Source: Cycas panzhihuaensis (Eukaryota > Cycadophyta). Taken from it: a DNA stretch of 64,000 bases. Under the pieces are notes generated by a model. That model was not told the origin of the DNA. It searched no databases and worked only from the letters and a program-made list of their open reading frames with translations. Made by a program: the position numbers and the translations under genes. Where the stretch lies: assembly GCA_023213395.1 (NCBI GenBank), contig CM041465.1, positions 115,203,741 through 115,267,740 of the forward strand, read 5' to 3'. This document shows positions 20,633 through 33,773 of this stretch, piece after piece; position 1 is the stretch's first letter, and each line of letters opens with the position of its first letter.

Positions 20633-20772
20633 CTTAATGTTAGGGATCCAGTAGAGATGGTCTCCTACCGGAAAGAGCTCATAATTGCTCCAGAAGATGA
20701 GGTGATGGCTTTTGGGTCTCTCCTTTCTCCTCCTCTTGTGCATGAAAATAAAACCCTTTCTTGTCCATTTTC

Positions 20773-20790
20773 TTATATATAGAGAGGCCC
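20773..20790 (-). promoter_or_regulatory. TATA box with GGGCC element, PMD gene copy A
   Basis: The minus strand has GGGCC, four pyrimidines, and TATATATAAG, matching the GGGCCC-ACTTTATATAAG arrangement at 6678-6694 upstream of the T copy. Confidence 0.55.
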
Positions 20791-21066
20791 TTTTCTTGCT
20801 TTTTCTTTGTTGAATTGACTTTGGCATGCATGAAATCTATCAAAGCAAAACACACCCCCTTCCAATCATTATTCTTGCTAGATCAACATCCAATATCTGA
20901 GATATGTATCTTTACTTTGATAAAGGCTAATTATCGATTTATTGTATAATGAGGATTATTAGAGATCTTTCTTCTATTTGGAGGTATAATTTATTATCAG
21001 ATTTGATCTCACATGTTAATTTTTGATGTTTATCTCCAAAGGACTTTACTCCAAGCCTTTATTCGC
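20791..21066. other. Unassigned AT-rich sequence
   Basis: No gene or repeat is recognised here. Short open frames at 20761-20949 and 21013-21270 show no domain. Confidence 0.35.
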
Positions 21067-21390
21067 CTATTAATGAGTTTAAACTATGATAGGAGCTATG
21101 CTCTGAGCTTGCCTTCACCTATTAATAAACCAGAACTATCATATGATTTAGCTCTGAACCTTCTCTCACCTATTGATAAGCCTAACTATGATAGGATCAA
21201 TGCTTTAAGGCCCTCCTACCTATTAATGAGCCCAAACTATGACAGGGAACCCTCCAAATTTGATTGTTAATGAGGTTAAACTAAGATAATCAACCTCTGA
21301 AATCCCTCACCCTATTAATGAGGCTAAACTATAATGAGTTTGGTATGAAAAGTCACATGTTAATAAACCAATAAACTATGATAGTCTATC
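21067..21390 (+). repeat. Degenerate tandem repeat, about 50-bp unit, TTAATGAG-x-TAAACTATGATAGG
   Basis: Six to seven units begin near 21067, 21118, 21169, 21219, 21269, 21310 and 21358. Each contains CTATTAATGAG followed by AAACTATGATAGG or a close variant. The core resembles AATGAG-TATAAACTA of the 24-bp repeats at 935-1006. Confidence 0.75.
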
Positions 21391-21479
21391 CTTTTTGCTT
21401 TGGAAAAAATGACTTCCCTTTGATGCATTGTTAAAGAGAAATAAACTATGACCAGGTGTATAGTAGAGTCCAATCTAGT

Positions 21480-21790
21480 TTATGGGTGTTTAGTGATGAA
21501 GTCTCATCCAATTTATGGGTGCTAGGTAGGTGTTTAATTATATTAGATGCCCAGTCCTTTTGGGTAAAAAGATAAATGTAGTGACATTTTAGTGATGAGT
21601 ATCAAATACTCTTAGGCATGCCTTTGGTTTAGATTAATACCCAATCCTTTTGGGTAGCTTTTTTATGATGACAGATGCCCAGTCCTTTTAGGTAGCTTTG
21701 TAGCGATTAGGTGCCTAGTCCTTTTGGGTAAGAGGTGTACATAACATTGCTTCAGTAGGAGACACCCAACCTTTTTGGGTAGAGTTGCTA
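21480..21790. repeat. Degenerate tandem repeat with GCCCAGTCCTTTTGGGTA
   Basis: CCAGTCCTTTTGGGTA or close variants occur near 21550, 21642, 21677, 21713 and 21765, spaced about 35-90 bases. Two CCAATTTATGGGTG units precede them near 21470 and 21509. They are too short for a gene. Confidence 0.65.
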
Positions 21791-24700
21791 ATAGGAACTT
21801 TATTGAATCTGGTTGTCATATGGATTTCATTTCATGCTAGGTCATAGAGTTGTGCTACCCCATCATTGATGTACTTCATTTGATTCCTATCACCCTAACT
21901 AGAATGATAAACACTTGCATCATTGCCACCTCTCACCATCCTATTTCTCTTTATAGAATAAGAGCCTTAAGTGTTAATGGGGTAAATGTTTCAATAAAAC
22001 TTGGCCTCTTGACTTGTATTTGATTTGTATCAGTAAGTTTTGATACGTTATATGTGATTTCATATAAGACAATTGATAGATTTTGTTTGATCATAGGTTA
22101 GGCCATGTTTTATTGAAGTGATCTATGAAATTTAATTAATAAAGTATGGTTAATGATAATGGAGTGACTTGTATTTTTGCTATTATCCATCGATGATATA
22201 AACTATGGCACCAAAATTTTCTTTCATGATTAATTTAACCTCATGTTTCCTTCAAAACTTGTTATTTTTATCTTACTTTCAAGATTTCACTCAAATTTTA
22301 TTGTTGGTTAACTTTTTAGGCGTGTATTTAATGCGTTTCACCTAATTCTAGGCATATCTACTCATTAATGAAGCCATTTTCATGATTAGATCTTCATTTG
22401 ATACTATTTTTTTAATATTGTTGATCAATTTTTAACTCCACTATTATTGCATTTTTGGCACTGCCAAAAATATAACCTATCATATTTTTAGAATAAAGTA
22501 ATATTTTTGGTAGGTGAAAAATGCGACTAGTCATGTTTTTCACTATCATATAAGGAAAACTCGGGTAGTGTGCTAAAATTTTACATGTCACCACCCAGAT
22601 TCGATGGAATTTAATTCTTTTGATGTCTAAAATTACTTTGGAGTCTTTTTTGGTTGGGAGTTGATGGTTTAGTAATGATTTTGCTCAGCTTTAGTGGGAA
22701 TTTTTTGGAGATTTCTTGAAGACTACTACTGTTAGATTAAAACTTGATCTTTTTGAAGACTTTGGGTGAATTCTTAAAGGAGTTTTATTGTTGTATTACT
22801 ACTATTCGATTGTTGATGGTTTGAGCTTTTATTTTCTTAGATCTTTATCAAGTTTTATGCTTTAAACTTCTTATGATTTGGTAAGATCTTTTATATTATA
22901 TTTTTGGCTTGCTTCATAGTGCTTTAAAGGTGATTTTGGCTTAGAAAAATTTCTTTTCTTTGGTTGATTATTATAGTACTCTCATATTATTTTTTCATAC
23001 TAAAATATATAGAGAAAGGTCAACCCTTTGTGGGATTTCTTAAGGGTAGACTAGGGTGGAGCATGGTCATCTCTCCACCATATATCTAGCTATCCCTTCC
23101 CACTCTCTTATAGTAATTTGTATTTCAATTGGCTTTCCACTCTCTTTTGGCATTATTGGGCTCTAGTTTAGCCCTTTTCAATTATTATTTTTTCTTCTTT
23201 GATTTGCTTTAAAGGAAAGTTTATAGAAGAGTTGGTCAACTCAAAGAAAATCTAGTCATTTTGAAGCATTCTTGATAATAGGAAAGAAATTCTTTTTCTT
23301 ATATCCTTATGTTTGCATTCAATTTTATTTTTAAGTTAGCTTCTTTACCTTGGGAATGTAAAGTTGAGAATATTACATGGTAAAATATCTCTAATTTTTT
23401 AGTTTCGCAAAGGATTCAAGGATCCTTTTGGAGCTCTTACTACTCTGATTATGATAGAACCATTGGGACTAGTTTTATATGACTGTTATTGTTTAGATTT
23501 ATGGTTTATTTATCATCTCATAGGTCTAAAAATTATCAAAAAAATAGTAGTAGTATCTTTTAAGAATATCTTTTCTTTGTGCATTATTCATCACCTCTTT
23601 TTAAAGAATTGGTTGCATGCATGAAGGATGAAGTATGTTGACTAGTTTTTCATGTTAATTAATCTCTTTGAAAATCTTACATAAAAATCATATAGTGAAT
23701 TTCAGATTTTGGTAGCATTTTTCCTTTTGAAGTGAAGTGTATATATTGCATATAGGAAAGCTATTTCATAGTTGCATGTGTATCTTTTATTTTGAAAATA
23801 AGAATGATAAAAAGAAACCTTACATACATTGTTTCTAGTTTATTTGCTTTTGATTATTTTAAAAAAATAATAAAATAAAAAGGTTTATGTAAGTTTGATC
23901 TTGTACTCTCTTTGGTTGCATAGATTTATCTTGCTCTCTTGGTTTTGCCTCTTTGCTATCACATCAAAATCTAGAAAGAAGAATAAAACTAAAAGGACAA
24001 CAAAAAGAAAGACAAATAAAGTGAATACAAACCAAGGCAAGAAACCAAAACAAGATAAACCACCTTTTCATTGGCTTACCCTTTTCCATATCTAAGTAGA
24101 ACCCAAAAGGTTAAAAAGATTACACGAGAGGAATTATTAGGAAGGACATTGGGAATATTATCAGTGCAACTTTCAACTTAGAACTCCTTCATCAAGTCAT
24201 GTGGGTTAGTGGATTTTATCACCCCATTTCATATCCACATGTTTTATCATATTCATTCACAGTTTACTAGATGGCACTACTAGATGAAGACTTCTTCTTA
24301 GGAGTTGGAAAAAGATGGTCCCTTAGGTCTTCTTGAACTTCATGTCTCCCAATTTTAATTGAAATAAAAAATGAGAGATATTAAGTTTAGGTCCTCCCAA
24401 GAACCCACAACCATTATGTTATTGTATATTTGCAAAGATAACAAGCCTAACCTACCATTACTTAACTATATATCCTTATCTTTTATGGAAACTGATGGAC
24501 CATCATTAATAATGTTGTAATAAGAGCTACTTGAAAAATACTCATCCATAAATTTCTCACTAATAATTCATAGTAGTACTAATAAGTTTAATAGAAATTT
24601 ATAACAAGCCTATAATAGTTCCAAACATTATTAATTACAAAATTATTTTACAATTAATAACATTAGCCTTCTCTAATACTAAATTTAGATTATAAGATCA

Positions 24701-25094
24701 AAATTAGAACTATATAACTATAAAATTCATTAAAGTAACATTCAATAAAGGCACATGAATTTATCAAAATGATAAGAGAGGATTACTAAGTAGAATTGGT
24801 CTACCGATAACCTGAATCTCATTCATTCAGAATGACATCTCCAAATCATATAAAATATAGTATGGTACATCTTTATATACATATTTGATTTAGTAATGGC
24901 CCACATAAGAATCCATAAGTAAATGACACTTATCACATTCCCACTAAGGACCTTTATGACTCCCATGATACATGTTATAAGTCTATTTAGGGCTTAGTAA
25001 CTCCTGTGACTTATCACATCACCTAGATGACTCACATATGCGTTTGTCCTTATATGAATTCATCCACATATTTATTTTTCTGCATATAAATATT
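21791..25094. other. AT-rich gene-poor region
   Basis: No coding domain is recognised on either strand. Open frames such as 23895-24095 (+) and 22412-22594 (-) are short and low in complexity. The composition is about that of the decayed elements A and B, so it is probably old transposon sequence, perhaps including an LTR of A that I cannot delimit. Confidence 0.4.
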
Positions 25095-26380
25095 AATCTA
25101 ATAAGGGTAAGGCTAGGTTTGAGTAGAGAGGGGCATGATCATATGCCCCTTGTAAGGCACTTATGTATCTCTTACATGCAAGTGTAGGGATGAACAACTA
25201 TGTGCTTGCTAGGTTGACTAAAGGCAATATACAAGTGTATGTGACATATTAAAAATGAATAGAAATAAAAGAAAATTAAAGACAAATTAAAGATTAACTA
25301 TCTAGTGAAATAGATAATGTAAATAAGCAAATGAGGCAATACTGTATCAAATGAATAAGTTAACTAAAGTCTAATTAAAAGCTATGAGATAATATCAATA
25401 TAACAATCAGCTAGTATTTTTAGAAGGAATAAATAATACCCAAGAAAAAGGCCCTCACCATGTGAGGAGGCCAATTGAGCACTAGTGCCTACACTGTCTA
25501 TGTATCTATGTGCCTATCTTATTTAACTAAACCCTCCTAAGTAGGTTACCCTAACCTCACTTAGACTCCTACATAATTACAAGATAATAAACTTGATCTA
25601 TAAGAATAAGGGGCATAATTACCCAGAGTGAGAGGCCCAATAAAATTAATACCATAGGATAAATTTGTGCATAGATAAGTTAGTGGGCACTCAATACTAA
25701 TGATATAACTCACAAGATTATGAGATGGCTTGATATTACCTACATCTGATTCCAACAAGCCTCATGCTTTTAAGAGGTGAAGAAGAAGAGGGCATTTCTC
25801 TCAATGAGATAAATGAGGTTTACTTAGCTACTTATGCCTCATGCATAAGTATGTAGTGAGGATAGATGCCCTTCATTAGCTTATTTAGAATACATATATT
25901 GAGGACTCAATACATCTAAAAGTATAAGATTAGGTCTCTTATATACTAATATAATCCAGGTAGAGAAATATTAGTCCCCCTTCTTTGGTATGATAATAAA
26001 CTCTACTCGATAAGACTATAGAGAGTAAAGAGAACATGTTAAATGCAACTATTATGCAATTTTAATTTGTATGCAAATAATAATAAAACTAACCTAGCAA
26101 ATAAGTTTGTGGGCCCTACAGGTTTGAGGACTTACAATAAGTGCAAACCTCTTCCTCATTATGGCTTTTAAAAGCATACACAAAATGCAAATACACATGT
26201 CATGCACTAAAATAAGAAAGATTCCTTAACTTTATCTTTTTTTTTTTTTGCATTTTTTAAGCACTTTCCTTTTTTAAAAATAAAAATATGACTATGTGTA
26301 AGATAGGGAAGAGGCAAGTAATAATGATAAAGTTATGAGAAAATAACTCTTTCACCTACCCTTTCATTAATAATTAAAAA
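25095..26380. repeat. Diverged direct repeat, copy 1
   Basis: This copy shares colinear sequence with 27500-28710. Shared landmarks are CTATGTGCTTGCTAGGTTGACTAA, a CTAAACCCTCCTAAGTAG segment, a TTAGTCCCCC--TTTGGTATGATAAT segment, and AAAAATAAAAATATGACTATGTG near the end. Identity is roughly 75-80% by eye. They could be LTRs of a small non-autonomous element or an old tandem duplication. No protein is encoded. Confidence 0.7.
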
Positions 26381-27499
26381 AAAAAAAACTATGCAAAAAA
26401 GATAAAAATAGAGAATCTTTAAGATAACCTATGACAAATTCATGAATTTAAGAGCTCTAAAAATACATTTTAATAATGCTCATCAATTAATGTCTACACA
26501 AGCATGCAACTCTTTATAATGATAATGTATAATATTTTAGGAATGACTATTATAATAATGATAGGTTTACCATTGATTAAACATTATTTTGTAATACTCA
26601 CCTATAATATTTAATATCATTTTTCTTGTCTTATCATATCATGCTAATAGATAGTTTCCTTTCTTACTAAATAACTTAACATGTGCTTCCTTTTATCCCT
26701 ATTCATCCTCTCTAATTATTGATAAGAAACCTATCTTCACCTTGCTTGGACTCATAACTTTAGGTTTATGGCCTTATAAAGTAATAAACATCTTAGGTGT
26801 CCACTTATAATTACTAATAATGTAATTAAATAACAAAGCACAAATATCCAAAAATAAGATATTACTAGCCTTTGATAGCCTATTATAATTCTTAATGCCA
26901 TTCATAAAGGATATTTCAACTATGATTTCACTATATGTCTTTAGTTAATGAAATTTCAAATGTAAGGTCTAAATGAAGCACTTAACTAATAATGAAAAAT
27001 GTGTCAATACACCTAATGTGACATTACCACATGTATATCTCATAAATGGATTCTCACAAATGTCTCTCAAAGCTTCCAAAATCACTATTATAGAAGAAAA
27101 GCTTGCTAAATAAAAAAAACATTCTTTAAGACATTTAAAAAATGAACTAATCAAAGGTCTCTTTAGAATATGCATCAAGTTTAGCCTTTGAAAAATATTA
27201 GTTGTAAAAAACCAATACACCCTTCTAGCCACTTATTTTGAAGGCATCATAATAGACTTTTTAATGAATTTAATAAAATTAAAATATTAGTTCATATGCA
27301 AAACTTATGATGAAAATATTAAGTAGAGGTATGGAAATTTTCATTTGAAGCTATTAATAAGGCATTTAACCATTTCTCTTTATCTCTAGGTCATATATTT
27401 TTCATCATATAACTATCTACTATAATTAAGATTACTTCAATAGATTTGAAATTGAACACAACTTAGTGGAAAGAGAGGATTAGTAAATACAACTAGACA
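26381..27499. other. Sequence between the two direct repeats
   Basis: AT-rich sequence with one minus-strand frame at 26969-27232 (87 codons, about half hydrophobic) that I cannot assign. It may be the interior of a non-autonomous LTR element or unrelated. Confidence 0.35.
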
Positions 27500-28710
27500 C
27501 TTGAAGGATGAGGCTAGGTTTGAGTAAATATGGGCACGAGTGTATGCACCTTGTAGGGTGTTCATGTATATCCTATATGTAGGTGTGGGGATGATAAACT
27601 ATGTGCTTGCTAGGTTGACTAAGGGTAATATACAAGTGTATGTAACACTCTAAAAAAGGAAAGAAATGGAAGAAAATTGATGATAAATCAAATACTATTT
27701 AGTAAAATAGGTAATGTAAACAAGTAAATGAGGTAGTGGCGCATCGAATAAGCAAGTGAACTAAAGTCTAACTGAAAGTTATAAGATAATATCAATATAA
27801 TAATCAACTAGTATCTTCAAAAGGACTATCAGGAACTAGTGTCTACATTGCCTACACATCTACTTATCTGTCTTATTTAACTAAACCCTCCTAAGTAGAC
27901 TGACCTAACCTAACCTAGACTCTTATACAACTCTAAGATGATGGACTCAATCTATAAGAATAGGGGGAAGGATTGCCTAGACCAAGAGGTTTAAAGAAAT
28001 TAATACCATAATATAAATGTGCTCATAGATAAGTCAATGGGGTCTCTTTAATATTGATGACTCAATTCATAGGATTGTGAGCTTGATAGTACCTACATCT
28101 ACTTCCAACAAACGTTAAGCTTCTAAGAGTTAAAAAAAAGATGGACATTACTCTCAATTAGATAAATGAGGTTCTCTAAGCTATCCATACTCCATATATA
28201 AGCATGCGGTGAGGATATATGCCCTTCACTATCTTGTTTAGAATATATATATGGAGGATTCAATACACTTAAATATAAAAGACTGGGTCTCTTATTTGGT
28301 GATGAAATCCAAGTAGAGAAATGTTAGTCCCCCCTATTTGGTATGATAATGGACTCTACTTTGATAAGACTATAGAAAGAATAGAGCACATGCTAAATGT
28401 AACTGTTATGTAATTTTAATTTATATGTAAATAACAATAAATTTGAGGACACATAATAGATATGACCCTTTTCCTCATTATGGCCTTCAATAGCATATAC
28501 AAAATGCAAATATAAATGTAATATACTAAAATAAGAAAGATTCCTTGACTCTCTCTCTCTTTTTCTTAATATTCTTTTAAAGCACTTTTCTTTTTTAAAA
28601 ATAAAAATATGACTATGTGCAAGATAGGGAAGAGGTAAGTAACAATGTCAAACTTATAAGCAAACAACTCTTTCATATATCCTTTCACTAAAAAAAAAAA
28701 AAAATATAAA
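27500..28710. repeat. Diverged direct repeat, copy 2
   Basis: This is the partner of 25095-26380, in the same orientation, offset about 2.4 kb. It ends in an A-rich tract (28690-28735), as does copy 1. Confidence 0.7.
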
Positions 28711-28869
28711 AAAAGGAAAAAAAAAAAGGCTATTCCTTTTTTTTATTTAAATAAAATCTATAAAAATGGACCTATGAAGAATATCTGGAGCAATGTGCTA
28801 AATACTTATCACAAATATCTTTTCAATGTAAATTCTCTTATTTCACCAAATCATCCACAAGTTTGAAAT

Positions 28870-30476
28870 AAGTTAGAATAATATACTAGCATATAATCTA
28901 ATTCCTAAGAAAAATTTGATAGCATTTCTACTTGCCAAGTTGACCTATGATGAAAAATAATTGATGAGAAATAAAAAATATTAAACATAAACTTTAAAAC
29001 CCACTTTTGTATACCAACCTTTATTGGTTTTTTAATAAAATTTTGGTGGCATGTTAGTTGTGTTATAGGTATTTGATTATTTTAGGGAAGAAGAAGAAGG
29101 GGGAGAGAGTGGGGAGACCCATGAACACTCCGTGAATTCCTAAACATATATAAAACACTTGAAGTGTTCCTTCACTTACACAAAGTTAGCTATATGTAAT
29201 CTATATTGGAATCTAATGGAGAAGCAACCAAATGAGAAGCTAAATTACAAGCTCAAAACAAGTGAGGAATTAGCATGGATGTAACCTTAGAAATAATAAG
29301 TTTCCACATTTTTTCAAGATTAATAAGCAATATTAAGTCCTCCTTCTCTCTATAATATACCAACACATGGAAGAGTGAAATATACAAAGGGAAAGTAATT
29401 GAAATTAAAATAGATAAAAAACATAAAAAGAGAGTAACTTAATGTTAAAAAGAAATTAATAAACATTTGGAAAAAAACTAAACATACTAGGAGTGCGGGG
29501 CTATTTCCCTAGTTCTTGATGAAGGAGAAATGCTAATGATGATAAACTCCAACCCAAGAGTGTTTAAACAATAATTGGTATTCAACCTTCAAACCAAGTA
29601 AGAAAATTGACAATCAGATTTTAATGAAGATAGAAGTTCTAACTAGATTTTAAGAGTATTTTGGTAGTATAAAAACTCAAAGTTTAGTCTCTCCTTTTCA
29701 ATTAAAAGGATGGGTACAAATAGAAGATAAAAGGGGTAGGGTCTATGGTTTTTGGCCTAATTAATATTAGAGTATTAATTAGCCTATGGTATTTAATCAC
29801 AACCCATGGGCAACCCATGGTTTTAATGAATTTTGTAGATTAGCCCATAATTAGAAGCCATAAATGCATGTCCAAACATGGGCTAAATTTTTTTCAAAGT
29901 GAGAAAATTGATCCTATGAAGTTTTCCATAGTACCACAAAGTTTATGTATTTATGGTACCATGGTAAACTTTCCAGTATTGCAAAAAATTTATTTTTATA
30001 ATTACAAATAAAAATTAGAGTAAAACAATAAAAATTAGAATGGTATGGATAAAAAATAGTGTAGGATAGAAAGAAATCAAAGTAGTATGGATGAAAATAC
30101 ATGAAAAATAATGATTTTGAAGGAAAAAGGGATAAAAGAGCAAATTAAGTAAGGTAGTGTTATAAATAAGAGAAAAAAGAAGGTAAAATATGATTTGTAG
30201 AGGTACTAAAAGGGTATTATTTAACCCATTAAGCTATGGTCAACCCATTAAGCTACTAAAAGGGTATTATGGACAATTATATAGCCACTGACCATGGTAA
30301 AGTTATCATTGGTTAGGTAGAAACATATTCTTCCAACAAAATAGTAGGAAAATAATGGTACATGCTTGTAAAAGACCTAAACTGAGATAGTTTAAGATGA
30401 TCTAGAAAGTAAGAAGCACATACCGTCACTTACCTATTAGTATGATGGCTAATAAGCTCTTGAATTATAGGAAACA
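28870..30476 (-). repeat. 3' LTR of element B (left)
   Basis: This region is colinear with 58030-59510. Shared stretches include ACCAACACATGGAAGA, AAAGAGAGTAACTTAATG-TAAAAAGAAATTAATAAAC in two parts, and the end AAGCACATACC-TCA-TTACCTATTAGT. The right border GAAACA at 30476 corresponds to the CA end of T's LTR, which is preceded by a similar AAACATACCTG-ACTTACCTGAGT stretch. Confidence 0.65.
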
Positions 30477-31469
30477 CTTACCCCCTTGGTAACAAAACCT
30501 CTTCAAATAATGGTTACAAGATAGTAAATACTATCAATAATACCCTATATAGATTGTGTATGTACCTATAAAAATAAAAATGGGAAGGACGTTTATTATA
30601 CTTTAGCCTTCTTAATAGATGTTCAAAGAATGATGCCCCTAATTTAACCACATCAATAAGGACTTTAGAGGTGTACTAAATAGGGAAGGTATTGGCTACT
30701 AGTCTAATCAAACCATGAAGTGCTAGTATCTACGATAAGCTTAGATGAACACAAATAAGTCATCGTAGTTTATCCTTTTTAGTGACTATTTTTAGAGTAA
30801 TCTTAGTTGTCTAGGGGCTACTATAATAAGCAAAAAGGATTGGGATTGAAAGACAATAATTTAGGCTTGGAAGCCAAAGATGGTCATTATATATTGGCAT
30901 TGTTAGCAATGTTTTTTGGAGGTAGGAGTTATTTGGGCTTATCTTAGGGCCAAATTTTAATTTTTGGTTTTATATTTTTTTTGGGGTCTTTTGTTATTTT
31001 TATAAAATAACATACTAGGGAGAGAAGAGAAAGACTAAAAATAAATATACTAAAAGAAAGTTCACATTGAGGAGAATGCTAGGGATTACCCCTATTAGAC
31101 AACCTCCATGGGATTGTTATTTATAAATGGGTTCTTGAGTTCTAGTTTAGACTTATAGTGGTGTTTAATTTTTTAGTCTTTTATATTATATATATATATA
31201 TATATATAGTAAATAAACTAGGAAGTGTAAATAACATAAATTGGAAAGAACTAATCCAAGGATACTATAGGGGGGGTGTCCCATTTGGGAAGCCATTATT
31301 AGGTCAAGTATTTACATATTCACAAAGTAATTTAAGCTTGTGCTAGAGTGTTAAGTAATTTACCCTTGTTTCAAAGTTATGGTATCAGTTTAGACTCATA
31401 CAAGAGTATTAGCTAGTTTATCATAATTTAGAGACCTATTAGACATAGTAAAAGGAAGAAGACCTATTG
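30477..31469. other. Element B 3' untranslated region, decayed
   Basis: No gene is recognised. A TA microsatellite lies at 31182-31209. Position corresponds to the T segment between RNase H and the 3' LTR. Confidence 0.4.
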
Positions 31470-31916
31470 ACTCAACTTCATTGATGGGCTCAAAATCCTT
31501 AAGAAAAATCATACTTCTATGGTAGGTGATGCTCTAGGATAAAAGCAACAACTTGATAAATCTTAATGTTGTGTTCCCATGGGAGGTATTAGGTCAAAAC
31601 TTATACACACTGTGATAAGAGCAACCTAGTTTGGTTAGTGAGAGTGTACAATTGAGGGCAATGGGCATGATAGAATTGAGTAAGCTAGTAAACTACTAGC
31701 TATGAGTCAAAAAATAGTAGAATGGGGCTATGGTAGACTTATAATGCATCGATCAAAGCTTTAATAATAATAGTATATTTGACAGTGTTATTGGTCACTA
31801 CAAGTAAGTAAACTCTAAAGTAAGACATATCGTGATTAGTCTTAAATGGTCTAATTCATAGCAAAACAACTAGGGTTCCCATAGATACCTCTATTAATGT
31901 GAATGATCAATGCCAT
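31470..31916 (-). pseudogene. Second RNase H, decayed copy B
   Basis: The minus strand from ATG 31916 reads MALIIHINRGIYGNP, matching MALSIFTDGGSRGNP of copy A with the catalytic Asp lost. Further on, VTNNTVKYTIIIKALIDA matches ATNNEAEYTAVIEALTDA. Nucleotide similarity to T continues to about 31470. It lies about 2 kb from the PMD remnant in the same divergent arrangement as T. Confidence 0.7.
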
Positions 31917-32270
31917 AGGGAGATGCTATAGTAACTTAAAGATAATTTAATGAAAATAGGGAATTAGGTAAGATTAAATAACATGCCCAAATCTCAAGCT
32001 TGCATGCTTATTTTGACTATAAAATAGGTTGAAACATGGATCATTATCATGTTAAATTTTTAAAATTAATTTTATCCTGCAAAGTATTGAGTAGGTTTTG
32101 ATCACCATTGAGGTCACAATGGATCCAAACAACTAGATCCAAAGGTCTTAAATGATCCATATATCTAGACCTAGATTACAAATTGTAGGTTAAAATGAAG
32201 ACAACATAAGACTTGTCCTAGATACCAAAAAGGTGGAAAGAGGTATACATACATACATACATACATACAT

Positions 32271-32359
<89 letters not shown>

Positions 32360-33592
32360 TTGTATTTTTTTTGGACGTATATATACATATTTATTTTTAT
32401 CTTTTAGCTCTTTTTTTAATTTTTTATTTTTGAGAATAAAAAGAGCCATGGTGATAAGCCAACTCATGGGGGATCAAATTAATTGATAAATGGCAATATT
32501 ATTTTAATAAAGTGAGGCTACACAAAACTTAAGAACCAAGTCATGAAGGTCAAAGCACTAGGGGAGCTTGGGTAATTTGTAAAATCCATCTCTAAATACT
32601 TTTATATGAGAAATAAATGGATGGGGGGGGGGGGGCTTTGTAAAGGTTGCCATAGTAGGTAGGATCATCTACTACAATAGGGATCAAGTGGGGTTGCTAT
32701 TAGGAAGCACATTATGAGATAAACCTACTAGAAGACTACAAGTTATATAAGAAAACTTAAAAAGGGTGGTTAGTACAAGGAGCCTATAGAGGACAAGTGC
32801 ATGATTATAAGGAGGAGCTCACAAGCTAGATATTCCATTAAAATGGTATCACAACATTGAGGCTTTTAACTATAAACATAACTATACATAGGAGGGATTG
32901 CCTTGGGGCTCTATAGAGATAAATTACATAAAAAAGGCTAGGGGTTGCATGGAAAAAAGTGCCTATAAGGGTTGTAAATTTGAATTCAACATTTGAAAAT
33001 GGTCTTATGGACTATAAGCATTGATACATTAGGAGAGAGTTATCTTTAAATAGCATACAAATGAAACAAAGTATATTAATGGTCTATTAATTACATGAAT
33101 TAATAACCATCTACAAGTATTTTAAAGTGTGGTGCATGAATAAATAATTACAATGGTGGCAATGTTGATCATGTAAAACAAAAGTTTCCAAAACTCAAGC
33201 TCTAATAAAATGAATAGGGTGTAAATTTGATACTTGAAAGTTGAGTTGGGGCCATTATAAAAATGAGTTTTCTTTGAATTTTATAATTCATTTTTACCCT
33301 TTAGAGATAGAGAATCTTTATTCACTAGGTTTTACCTAAAACCTTCTTAGGTTGATTGTGACCAAATAGAGCATCAAATTTATAAGCAATAGATTCATTA
33401 AGTTCAGGGAAAGACAATGGCTGGACAAGTGTTAGATCTAGTAGGCCTAAACCCCTAATTTTTTTGTAATTTTTATTTTTTAGTTTTTCAAATTTTTTAG
33501 GGCCATACACTAATTTTAGGAATTTTTATCAAACATGATCTAATTAGAGCCTATTTATGGCTATATCTTAGTTATTTTCAACAAATTAGATT
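31917..33592. other. Element B spacer between RNase H and PMD promoter, with microsatellite
   Basis: No gene is recognised. It contains (CATA)n-(CA)n-(TA)n at 32246-32357 and a run of 13 G at about 32622-32634. Frames through the microsatellite are simple-sequence artefacts. Confidence 0.4.
32246..32357. repeat. Compound microsatellite (CATA)n(CA)n(TA)n
   Basis: Simple sequence is read directly: six or so CATA units, five CA units, then about 40 TA units. Confidence 0.95.
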
Positions 33593-33618
33593 TGGCCCTT
33601 TTCACTTATTTTATAATA
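33593..33618 (+). promoter_or_regulatory. Possible promoter of PMD gene copy B (GGCCC ... TTTATAATA)
   Basis: GGCCC at 33593 and TTTATAATA at 33610 recall the GGGCC-TATA pair upstream of PMD copies T and A. The distance to the candidate exon 1 ATG (33774) is about 160 bases, as in T. Confidence 0.4.
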
Positions 33619-33773
33619 TTTTTATCAAAATAGGTAAAATTTTACCTACAAGATTCTTCAAGGGATAGGACTATTGAAGTTTGTAGTACCATAAAGATCC
33701 CAATGGTACCATGAAGATACAAAACTAAATGGTACCACAAAGTTTCATAAATTATAGTACCACTAAAAACTCA

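Noticed and set aside
21067-21790. CRISPR-like array because of repeated units
   Set aside because: Units are degenerate and contiguous, without unique spacers of constant length, and the genome is a plant's.
24775-25094. Possible MITE inserted in direct repeat copy 1, since a GAGAGGATTA-like stretch precedes both copies
   Set aside because: No terminal inverted repeats or target duplication could be found.
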